From NCBI GenBank assembly GCA_023419605.1, contig JAEZXR010000065.1, positions 1-16,794 of the forward strand: a stretch of 16,794 nucleotides of DNA, given 5' to 3'. Position 1 is the first letter of the stretch; every line of letters begins with the position of its first letter. This stretch comes from Bacillota bacterium. GTDB taxonomy: Bacteria; Bacillota; Clostridia; Acetivibrionales; JAEZXR01. Below, piece after piece: positions 1 to 6,055 of this stretch. The position numbers were made by a program, and so were the translations under genes. The notes beneath the pieces are model-generated. The model was not told the DNA's origin and ran no database searches. It worked only from the letters and a program-made list of their open reading frames with translations.

Positions 1-141
1 GCCTATCAATGCATTTCAGGGACAAACTTTATAATTCCTGTCGAATACGTCTATGCCGCAATGGCATATTTTAAAAAATCTCTTATGAGATTTCTGAGAA
101 AAGATAAATTTCATGCGTTTGCCGTGCACCTAAGTTACTAA
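1..141 (+). CDS. C-terminal tail of an unidentified protein (5' end outside the window)
   Basis: Frame 1 is open from the first base to a TAA at 139-141, giving 46 residues that end in FHAFAVHLSY. The tail is rich in Lys, Arg and Phe. I recognise no family. An open frame of this length at a window edge can arise by chance, and what follows is mobile-element debris, so this may itself be a gene fragment. Confidence 0.3.
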   Translation, partial: AYQCISGTNFIIPVEYVYAAMAYFKKSLMRFLRKDKFHAFAVHLSY

Positions 142-145
142 GTTA

Positions 146-174
146 TTGACTCGACTCGTACCTCCTGTTAAAAT
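146..174 (+). promoter_or_regulatory. Sigma-A-like promoter of the transposase-like remnant
   Basis: TTGACT (146-151) and TAAAAT (169-174) are separated by exactly 17 bases, close to the vegetative consensus. Transcription would start near position 181, only a few bases ahead of the AGGAGG ribosome site and the ATG at 194. The left arm of the inverted repeat at 161-186 lies inside the spacer, so transcripts from this promoter would not contain it. Confidence 0.5.
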
Positions 175-186
175 ATGGACAGGAGG
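161..186 (+). promoter_or_regulatory. Inverted repeat masking a ribosome binding site
   Basis: CCTCCTGT (161-168) and ACAGGAGG (179-186) are perfect complements around a 10-base loop. The right arm is the ribosome site for the ATG at 194. In RNA entering from upstream the site would be paired; in RNA started at the local promoter (about 181) the left arm is absent and the site is free. Several insertion sequences, IS10 being the classic case, use this layout to block transposase translation from read-through transcripts. The structure is visible; the role is inferred. Confidence 0.45.
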
Positions 187-193
187 TATTTTT

Positions 194-477
194 ATGGGAA
201 GAAAGCCAGGAAAGTCGATTCGAAATGAGAGGGATGCTCAAACGGTTATACAGGAATATCTTGAGGGTAAGGGTTTTGCAAAAGCAGATCCTGTGTAAAT
301 CAAAAGAACGAGCGGATTCGTAATTTGAAGACGAGTTCGAATTGTCAATAAGAGAGCTTGCACATATCCTAGGCATTGATAGGAATATTATTCAACGAGT
401 GCAACGAGTTGAAGAACCGCCCTCTTACTCACACAAGAGGGTATTATTAAGTATTTGTTCTCATGGAGGAAAGTGAA
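194..477 (+). pseudogene. Decayed transposase-like gene, probably Y1/REP-associated type
   Basis: An ATG at 194, with AGGAGG eight bases upstream, opens a 34-codon frame starting MGRKPGK and stopping at 296-298. Homology-like sequence continues in other frames: the frame from 301 gives NERIRNLK, and the frame from 330 gives SIRELAHILGIDRNIIQRV, then runs to a TGA at 475-477. That last stretch looks like the C-terminal helix-turn-helix that I recall in Firmicutes Y1_Tnp (IS200-like, REP-associated) transposases. The catalytic HUH domain is absent, so at most the two ends of a much longer gene remain. Frame changes and stops rule out a working product. The family assignment is from memory of the motif and is uncertain; the 34-codon piece could be unrelated. 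Confidence 0.4.
420..441 (+). terminator. Hairpin, weak terminator candidate
   Basis: CCCTCTT (420-426) pairs with AAGAGGG (435-441) around an 8-base loop. The following TATTATTAA is only moderately T-rich. It lies inside the decayed HTH reading frame, so it may be chance or may have arisen after decay. A second weak hairpin, CACC (479-482) with GGTG (491-494), is followed by a run of six T residues and could end transcripts of the remnant. Confidence 0.3.
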
Positions 478-584
478 ACACCGATAAACTGGTGCTTTTT
501 TCATTTTTACTTGAATAATTTCGTTCAAACAAATAAAATGTATATAGAAAAATTTTCTACCATTACTTGTCCAAGAGGTGTGAT

Positions 585-764
585 ATGTTTGATTATATGA
601 CCGCTAAAGAAGCGGCTGAAAAGTGGGGAGCAACAGTACGGGGAGTGCAGATTCTTTACATTGAGGGTAGGATACCAGAAGCATAAAAGTATGCTCCAGT
701 TCGGGCTATTCCAAAAGATGCGGGAAAGCCCAGAGATGAACGAATTGTAAACAATAAAATATAG
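585..764 (+). pseudogene. Small excisionase-like HTH protein gene interrupted by a stop codon
   Basis: From ATG 585 the frame reads MFDYMTAKEAAEKWGATVRG, continues to GRIPEA, meets TAA at 684-686, then stays in frame to a natural-looking TAG at 762-764 with AIPKDAGKPRDERIVNN. Start, helix-turn-helix and conserved tail (AIPKDA, KP, D-R) match a widespread family of about 60-residue MerR/excisionase-like DNA-binding proteins, as I recall them, in which the stop position is normally an ordinary codon inside an A-I-R stretch. Both sides of the stop match, so this is one full-length gene with a single nonsense change. The 33-residue product would keep much of the HTH but lose the tail. These proteins often sit beside accessory and mobile genes. 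Confidence 0.65.
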
Positions 765-786
765 ATAAATAGATGGAGCTTATAGT

Positions 787-1464
787 ATGGATAAAAGTTT
801 ACATGAAGGGCATAGGAAAAGAGTAAAAGAAAGATTTGCAAACGAGGGACTAGATTCGTTTAACGACCATCAGGTGCTTGAACTGCTCCTGTTTTACGCT
901 ATACCAATGAAAGATACAAATGAACTTGCACATAAAATGATTAAAGAATACGGTTCATTATCAGGGTTGTTCGAGGCTGATTCTAAGGATATATGTAAAA
1001 GATGTCAAGTAAATGAGAATACAGCTATTTTAGTTTCATTAATACCTTCACTTTCAAGAAGATATTTCAAAGGCAAATGGGGTCAAAAACCAATTCTAAA
1101 TAGTGTAACCAAAGCCGGGGAATATGCAGTTTCATTATTTATTGGAAGACAGTATGAGAATTTCTACATTATTTGTCTGGATTCTCAGAATAGAATAAAC
1201 CATTCTGCGCTTGTACATGAAGGAACACTAAGTGAGGTTCCGGTCTATCCTAGGATCATTGTTGAACTAGCTTTGCGGCATCAGGCACATAGTATTATTC
1301 TTGCGCATAATCATCCGGGAGGTAGCTTAAATGCTTCACAAGAAGATATTAGTATAACAAAAACCATAGTATCTGCATTAGAGCCTATTGATATAAAGGT
1401 AAGAGACCATATAATTGTTGCAGGGGAAAATTACATAAGTTTAAAACAAAAGAATTATTTTTAG
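787..1464 (+). CDS. radC: RadC-family JAB/MPN domain protein
   Basis: The 225-residue product has the usual length of RadC (UPF0758). Residues 1-90 resemble the N-terminal helix-hairpin-helix region. The C-terminal JAB1/MPN-like metalloprotease fold carries the metal motif H174-N-H176-P-G-G, then S184 and D187 (AHNHPGGSLNASQED). ATG 787 is preceded by a modest GGAG site, and no better start lies upstream. RadC was first linked to DNA repair, but its biochemical role is unsettled and many copies sit on mobile or defence-related DNA. Here it heads a tight cluster, 11 bases before the MazG-like gene, in AT-rich DNA beside gene remnants, which points to an accessory rather than housekeeping copy. 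Family assignment is firm; function is not. Confidence 0.92.
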   Translation: MDKSLHEGHRKRVKERFANEGLDSFNDHQVLELLLFYAIPMKDTNELAHKMIKEYGSLSGLFEADSKDICKRCQVNENTAILVSLIPSLSRRYFKGKWGQKPILNSVTKAGEYAVSLFIGRQYENFYIICLDSQNRINHSALVHEGTLSEVPVYPRIIVELALRHQAHSIILAHNHPGGSLNASQEDISITKTIVSALEPIDIKVRDHIIVAGENYISLKQKNYF

Positions 1465-1475
1465 GAGATAAGAAG

Positions 1476-1793
1476 ATGGATGATATTGTTAAAAAAGTAG
1501 TTCAATTTAGGGATGATAGGGATTGGAAAAGATTTCATACACCGGAAAACTTAGCGAAATCAATTTCTATTGAGGCAGCTGAATTATTGGAAAACTTTCA
1601 ATGGGATACGAATTATTGTAAAGAAAGGGTGTACGACGAACTAGCGGATGTTCTTATTTATTGTATTCTTATGGCAGATGCTCTAAAAATTAATATTGAG
1701 GAAGCAATTAGCTTAAAACTTGAAAAGAACCTAAAAAAGTATCCGGTTGAAAAAGCGAAAGGTAATAGTAAAAAATACACCGAGTTTGAATGA
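1476..1793 (+). CDS. MazG-like nucleotide pyrophosphohydrolase
   Basis: This 105-residue all-alpha NTP-PPase-type protein would hydrolyse an (d)NTP to the monophosphate and pyrophosphate. The metal-binding motifs are E33-x-x-E36 (SIEAAELLE) and E55-x-x-D58 (YDELADV). The order FRDDRDWKRF..HTPENLAKSI..FQWD is typical of the single-domain dCTPase/RS21-C6-like branch rather than two-domain MazG. Such proteins act as dimers or tetramers, and substrate choice cannot be read from sequence. AGGAG at 1464-1468 overlaps the end of radC. The stop is followed at once by the ribosome site of the next gene, so the two are probably co-translated. In a defence setting it could alter nucleotide pools; that is inference. 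Confidence 0.88.
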   Translation: MDDIVKKVVQFRDDRDWKRFHTPENLAKSISIEAAELLENFQWDTNYCKERVYDELADVLIYCILMADALKINIEEAISLKLEKNLKKYPVEKAKGNSKKYTEFE

Positions 1794-1802
1794 GGAAGAA
1801 AT

Positions 1803-3755
1803 ATGATTATTTATGAAGCAACAAAAAAGGAATTTATTAATGATGTACTTAATGATGCTATTGCATTAAAAATTTATAATTCCTTTAAGGAAAAATCAGG
1901 ACATACTTCTGAAAAGGAAATTAACTCATGGAATAATTCCATGGAGTATATGAATAAAGTATTAAATACTAATGAAATTCCGGATGAGTGTGGAGTTGCT
2001 ATTGAATACAAGATACCAAGAACAAATAATAGAATTGACTTTATATTAACAGGGATTGGTGAATCCAATAATAAATCTGCAGTTATAATTGAGCTAAAGC
2101 AATGGGATAAACAGGTTGAAGTAGTTGCTGATAGGGATGGAATAATAAAAACCCAGTATTATGGGGGGAGATATATTGATCACCCTTCCTATCAAGCATG
2201 GTCGTATGCGAAGCTAATCTCAGAGTATAATGAATCTGTTAGGAATAAACAAGTAGGATTATATCCATGTGCATATCTTCATAATTATTTTATAAGGGAG
2301 AATGATCCGATTCAACATGAAGTTTATAAGAGATACACGTCTGTGTCCCCGATATTTGCAAAGGGCGATGTTTTTAGATTGAGAGAGTTCATTTCCAGGT
2401 ATATAAGGAAGCCTGATCAAAAGAAAGTATTATATATAATAGAAAATGGTAAAATTAGGCCTTCAAAATCATTGCAGGATAGCTTAGTTAGGATGTTAGA
2501 AGGTAATGAAGAATTTACAATGATTGGAGAGCAGAAGGTCGTTTTAGAAGAGGGGCTCTTTTTGGCAAGGAATTCGTTTAGAACTGGCAAAAAAAATGTT
2601 TTAATAGTTGAGGGTGGGCCAGGAACTGGTAAATCGGTTCTTGCAATTAATTTATTAGTCAAGCTTACAGTAGAAGATATGGTATGTCAATATGTTACAA
2701 AAAATCAAGCACCTCGAGAAGTATATTTGAGTAAGCTACAATCCAATTTTAGAAAAGCATATATAAATAACCTTTTTAAAGGTTCTGGGGCTTACTATGA
2801 ATCACAAAAAAATGAGTTTGATGCATTAATAGTTGATGAGGCCCATCGTTTGTCTGAAAAGTCTGGAATGTTTAAGAATAAAGGAGAGAACCAGACAAAA
2901 GAGATAATTAATGCTTCAAAGTTTACGGTTTTCTTTATCGATGAAAGCCAAAGAGTTCACATAGATGATTCGGGTAGAAAAGAAGAAATAGTCAAATATT
3001 CAAATATGTTTAATGCAAATGTTGTAGAAATGAAATTAGAGTCTCAATTCAGATGCAATGGTTCAGATGGCTATATGGCGTGGTTAGATGATGTTCTTGA
3101 AATTAGGGATACAGCTAATTTTGATGGATTTGAACTTGACTATGATTTCAGAGTATTTGATGACCCAAATGAGCTAAGAAAGACGATATATGAACATAAT
3201 AAAGTTAACAATAAATCCAGAATTGTTGCCGGATACTGTTGGGATTGGTCCACTGAGGGAAGAACAAGTGAGAATGTATATGATATATCTATAAATGAAC
3301 ATAATTTTCATATGAGTTGGAATTTAAACAATACAACTACATGGGCTATAGATAAGGAATCTGTCCACCAAGTGGGATGTATTCATACATCTCAAGGACT
3401 TGAGTTTGATTATATCGGAGTTATTGTAGGAAAAGATTTAAAATATGATGGGAATAAAATATTAACTGATTTTACTGAAAGAGCTAACACTGATCAATCC
3501 TTAAAAGGAATAAAAAAGCTGTATAAAGAAAATAAGGAAAAAGCATTAAAAATTGCAGATGAAATTATCAAGAATACGTATAGAACCCTAATGACCAGAG
3601 GACTAAAGGGGTGTTATATCTACTGTTGTGATGATAGTTTAAGAGAATACTTTAAAGTAAGGCTAAATCATATTAAAAAGGTAAATGAATTTTATAAATA
3701 CGAATTTATTAGAAAGAAAGCAGCAGAGGATGAAGATGAATATTCTCTTGATTAA
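1803..3755 (+). CDS. Nuclease-helicase: PD-(D/E)XK-like domain plus DUF2075/Schlafen-group helicase
   Basis: Of 650 residues, the C-terminal two thirds are a DUF2075 (SLFN group 3-like) superfamily 1 ATPase/helicase. It has Walker A GGPGTGKS (271-278), Walker B LIVDEAHR (342-349), FFIDESQR (377-384), LESQFRCNG (412-420), HTSQGLEFD (528-536) and an arginine motif NTYRTLMTRG (591-600). The N-terminal part has a PD-(D/E)XK-like signature: E68, then R77-I-D79 in a strand, then E97-L-K99 followed by Q-W. This suggests a DNA- or RNA-cutting domain. The ribosome site GAGGAAG overlaps the stop of the MazG-like gene and ATG 1803 follows. No signal peptide or membrane segment is seen. It is the likely effector of the cluster. 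The helicase assignment is strong; the nuclease domain is a motif-based inference, and the substrate is unknown. Confidence 0.88.
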   Translation: MIIYEATKKEFINDVLNDAIALKIYNSFKEKSGHTSEKEINSWNNSMEYMNKVLNTNEIPDECGVAIEYKIPRTNNRIDFILTGIGESNNKSAVIIELKQWDKQVEVVADRDGIIKTQYYGGRYIDHPSYQAWSYAKLISEYNESVRNKQVGLYPCAYLHNYFIRENDPIQHEVYKRYTSVSPIFAKGDVFRLREFISRYIRKPDQKKVLYIIENGKIRPSKSLQDSLVRMLEGNEEFTMIGEQKVVLEEGLFLARNSFRTGKKNVLIVEGGPGTGKSVLAINLLVKLTVEDMVCQYVTKNQAPREVYLSKLQSNFRKAYINNLFKGSGAYYESQKNEFDALIVDEAHRLSEKSGMFKNKGENQTKEIINASKFTVFFIDESQRVHIDDSGRKEEIVKYSNMFNANVVEMKLESQFRCNGSDGYMAWLDDVLEIRDTANFDGFELDYDFRVFDDPNELRKTIYEHNKVNNKSRIVAGYCWDWSTEGRTSENVYDISINEHNFHMSWNLNNTTTWAIDKESVHQVGCIHTSQGLEFDYIGVIVGKDLKYDGNKILTDFTERANTDQSLKGIKKLYKENKEKALKIADEIIKNTYRTLMTRGLKGCYIYCCDDSLREYFKVRLNHIKKVNEFYKYEFIRKKAAEDEDEYSLD

Positions 3756-3771
3756 TGAATAAATGAATCAG

Positions 3772-3792
3772 AAGCAGGTTCTTCGACTGCTT
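3772..3792 (+). terminator. Weak hairpin after the nuclease-helicase gene
   Basis: AAGCAG (3772-3777) pairs with CTGCTT (3787-3792) around a 9-base loop, 17 bases after the stop codon. The tail is TGCCACTATTT with no proper T run. It is the only terminator-like structure I see between this gene and the next, and the call is tentative. Confidence 0.25.
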
Positions 3793-3828
3793 TGCCACTA
3801 TTTAGGTATATTTTTCTATTTTGAATGA

Positions 3829-3942
3829 GTTGGGGAACGGTTTAGAGAAGAGGAAATTGATGAAAACTTAATTGTTCGGAAATTCCGAATAACTGTTGCA
3901 GACGGTAATCAGAAATCCTTATTTATCAATTTGAAAGAATAA
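3829..3942 (+). pseudogene. Short orphan coding fragment, possibly RhuM-like
   Basis: An open stretch without a start codon, bounded by TGA at 3826-3828 and TAA at 3940-3942, reads FREEEIDENLIVRKFRITVA followed by DGN. The pattern resembles the segment after the N-terminal HTH in virulence RhuM-family proteins, where a phrase like EGEIDE..VRKFR is common as I recall. The upstream HTH and the downstream body are missing. RhuM-like genes are frequent in defence and mobile regions, which fits the neighbourhood. Only about 38 codons support this. Confidence 0.3.
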
Positions 3943-3957
3943 CACAGGAGTACGAAA

Positions 3958-4728
3958 ATGATATCAATAAAAAGCACAGAAAACCTTACAGGAGTAACCA
4001 TCAGCGGAGATTACGACGACCTCTGCAACCTTGTTGATGCACTCCACGAAATCACCATTAATGAACACTCTGAAAAACATCATCGGTACATCGAAATCTC
4101 CACCCGCATCCTTGGGCTTTGCTATGATATAAGACATGCCTACCAGGGAGACAGAGCGGTTGAGCTTGTAGATAATAACATGACCGAAGACAAGATGAAA
4201 TGGCATTCCATCATTGCTCCAAAAAGCAATGTATACTACAGCTGCAATTATCTGTATCCGGAGATGTTTTTCGTCATGCTTGCTTTAAATGCGTTGGTGG
4301 AACTTCGAATTAAGGATCTTACAAAGGCAAAATACATATACAAAGAAGCTATGGACAAAAAGGTTATTTGGGATGACACAATTGCAACCATACGTTTTTT
4401 TCAAGCTGAATTTGTGAAATGTGTCAAAAACATTTTTACTGAGGCCACCTTTGCCAGATGGATGAATGTGATGAATAGTGATTATACTGGTATTGAAGAT
4501 ATTGCCGGACAGTATGTTGATTTGTTGAATATCAAGTACATAAACATGACAAAAGAAAAGCGGCTTAAAAACCTGTCCTCCATTGCCAAGAGAGTCGCGG
4601 AATTCAGATATGACAATGATCATAAGGAGATAAAGGAAGTTGTGACTGAGGCAGCCAAAGAGCGTGGCTGTGAACCGGGGTCTATTGATTTGCAGGGAAT
4701 TGAGTATCCGCAGGATTTTGAATGGTAG
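3958..4728 (+). CDS. Uncharacterised protein, probably DUF6904 family
   Basis: The 256-residue soluble protein begins with a small beta-rich segment (ENLTGVTISGDYDDLCNLVDAL), then a long mostly helical body. The phrase RILGLCYDIRHAYQGDR (about residues 51-67) and a start that treats a value as a gridded decision (GDYDDL) match what I recall of the DUF6904 family, whose function is unknown. No catalytic motif, signal peptide or membrane span is seen. AGGAG at 3946-3950 supports ATG 3958. The gene stands alone, 80 bases ahead of the SEC-C gene, between accessory genes and a repeat. Codon use is AT-rich, but less extreme than in the nuclease-helicase gene. I assign no function. Confidence 0.7.
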   Translation: MISIKSTENLTGVTISGDYDDLCNLVDALHEITINEHSEKHHRYIEISTRILGLCYDIRHAYQGDRAVELVDNNMTEDKMKWHSIIAPKSNVYYSCNYLYPEMFFVMLALNALVELRIKDLTKAKYIYKEAMDKKVIWDDTIATIRFFQAEFVKCVKNIFTEATFARWMNVMNSDYTGIEDIAGQYVDLLNIKYINMTKEKRLKNLSSIAKRVAEFRYDNDHKEIKEVVTEAAKERGCEPGSIDLQGIEYPQDFEW

Positions 4729-4808
4729 TGAAAACAGTGTTATAGCAGAATGTAAATTTTATCTTTTGTAAAAGAATGTAATAGCTCAGTATAAAGGAGA
4801 GGAACACT

Positions 4809-5747
4809 ATGAGTAAAATAGGAAGAAATGATCCTTGCCCTTGCGGCAGCGGCAAGAAGTATAAAAAGTGTTGTATTGATAAACTGGAACAGGAAGTGGA
4901 GCAAAAGAGCTTTAAGCAGTATTTGGACAGCTTCTGGTCATATGAAGAAGTGGATGTAATGAGTACGGAGGAAATCATCGATCAATTGCAGAGGATGGGT
5001 ATTGCCTTCGAAAAAGAGGCATTTTTAAGAGATGCAGAAAAGTTTTATTCTGCACAACAATTATCGGAGAACTGGTTTAAAACTTTCAAAGTTACAGCAG
5101 CCGGCAGGGATGAAGATTTTCCACGGCTTGGTGCATGGGTATTATGGGAGCGCCTGGCCCCTGCAAACATATTATCCATGGAGCAAATGAGTGATTTAAT
5201 TGATAAGGGCTTTGAGTATTTAGCCGAAAATGATTCAAAATCGGCTTGTGATGTTTGGCTAGGTATTTGGGAGGCAGTAAAATATAGAATTAAGCCGGAA
5301 TTTAAAAATCTGGATTACCTGGATAAACAGTATAAGGAAAGTTTCTTTATCTCAAACTTCTGCCAGGATCTACAGAACGAACTATATAATGCGGGATTTC
5401 AAGATTCCAGCTATTTTGAAAAGTGTATTGAATATTGTAAAGAGTTTTGCGGTTATTTTCCCAATGAAAGCAAGTTGATAATTCATAATATGAGAAGGTC
5501 TATTGCTGAATCCTATTTGAATTTAAATAAAATTGATGATGCCATAGAGGAGTTTGATAGCTTAATCAGGGATTATCCCGATAACCCATGGAGCTATATC
5601 GCTTATGGGGATATGTATTGGTTTGCAAAGGATTTAATTAAGGATTCGAAGAAAGCCAAAGGGTTTTATGAAAAGGCACTTTTGTTGGCAAAAAATGATT
5701 ATGATAAAAAAGCTGTGGAGGAAAGATTGGAAGACTTAAACGATTGA
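4809..5747 (+). CDS. SEC-C motif and TPR-like repeat protein
   Basis: The 312-residue protein opens with a textbook SEC-C zinc knuckle, GRNDPCPCGSGKKYKKCC, with ligands C10, C12, C21 and C22. This motif is best known from the C-terminus of SecA, but many unrelated cytosolic proteins carry it. The remainder is helical. Residues about 228-295 (AESYLNLNKIDDAIEEFDSL, then a second unit ending YEKALLLAKN) look like two tetratricopeptide repeats, implying protein-protein contact. There is no enzyme motif. AAAGGAGAGG at 4793-4802 supports ATG 4809. It is not part of the Sec machinery on this evidence. It may act as an adaptor, with an unknown partner. The stop is followed by repeat copy A. Confidence 0.85.
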   Translation: MSKIGRNDPCPCGSGKKYKKCCIDKLEQEVEQKSFKQYLDSFWSYEEVDVMSTEEIIDQLQRMGIAFEKEAFLRDAEKFYSAQQLSENWFKTFKVTAAGRDEDFPRLGAWVLWERLAPANILSMEQMSDLIDKGFEYLAENDSKSACDVWLGIWEAVKYRIKPEFKNLDYLDKQYKESFFISNFCQDLQNELYNAGFQDSSYFEKCIEYCKEFCGYFPNESKLIIHNMRRSIAESYLNLNKIDDAIEEFDSLIRDYPDNPWSYIAYGDMYWFAKDLIKDSKKAKGFYEKALLLAKNDYDKKAVEERLEDLND

Positions 5748-5808
5748 TTTGCTAAATATCAAGTACAGAGAGTTGCGGGACGCAGACTGGGAAATTGACC
5801 TTTCGCAT

Positions 5809-5867
5809 GAATCGGGAGAAAGCCGAACGTGCCGTGCGGAGCCTGTTTTCACACAGGCTGGCGTCCC
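5809..5867 (+). repeat. Dispersed repeat, copy A (with hairpin)
   Basis: These 59 bases align without gaps to 16612-16670, with about 43 identities by hand count; similarity fades around 5879. The core TGTTTTCACACAG is identical in both copies. Inside copy A, AGCCTGT (5840-5846) and ACAGGCT (5853-5859) form a perfect 7-bp stem with a 6-base loop. The copy lies in the 308-base gap between the SEC-C gene and the regulator, downstream of a gene in the same orientation as copy B. The rest of that gap holds further GC-rich complementarity near 5868-5900 and then AT-rich leader sequence. I see no convincing gene in it. Confidence 0.6.
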
Positions 5868-6055
5868 TTGCTCCAGGTTGGCAAAGGGGAGCCTGGCGCT
5901 GCGTGAGCAAAATGGTGGAAAACAAGCAGTACAAAAACCTTAAGGAAAAGGTATCAAATTCTGCCAGTATTCATTATGAATTTAAAGGAATTTTCCCTTT
6001 TTTGTAGAATACAATAGTCGGGTACATGTCAAGTATATTTATAGGGGAAATTTTC

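Noticed and set aside
3875..3889. TTCGGAAATTCCGAA, a 15-base palindrome ahead of the DUF6904-like gene
   Set aside because: It falls inside the coding-like fragment (VRKFRI), has no promoter next to it, and a single 7-base arm pair is expected by chance in this much sequence.
4285..4623. 112-residue minus-strand frame inside the DUF6904-like gene
   Set aside because: It is a shadow of a plus-strand gene with a good ribosome site; no domain or start signal supports the minus frame.
5749..6007. Two overlapping open frames of 64 and 70 residues after the SEC-C gene
   Set aside because: Both are translations of repeat copy A and its flanks. The similar peptide in copy B (KAECAVKYLFSHSL) contains a stop just upstream. 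The shared peptide reflects DNA repeat similarity; coding is not excluded but unsupported.
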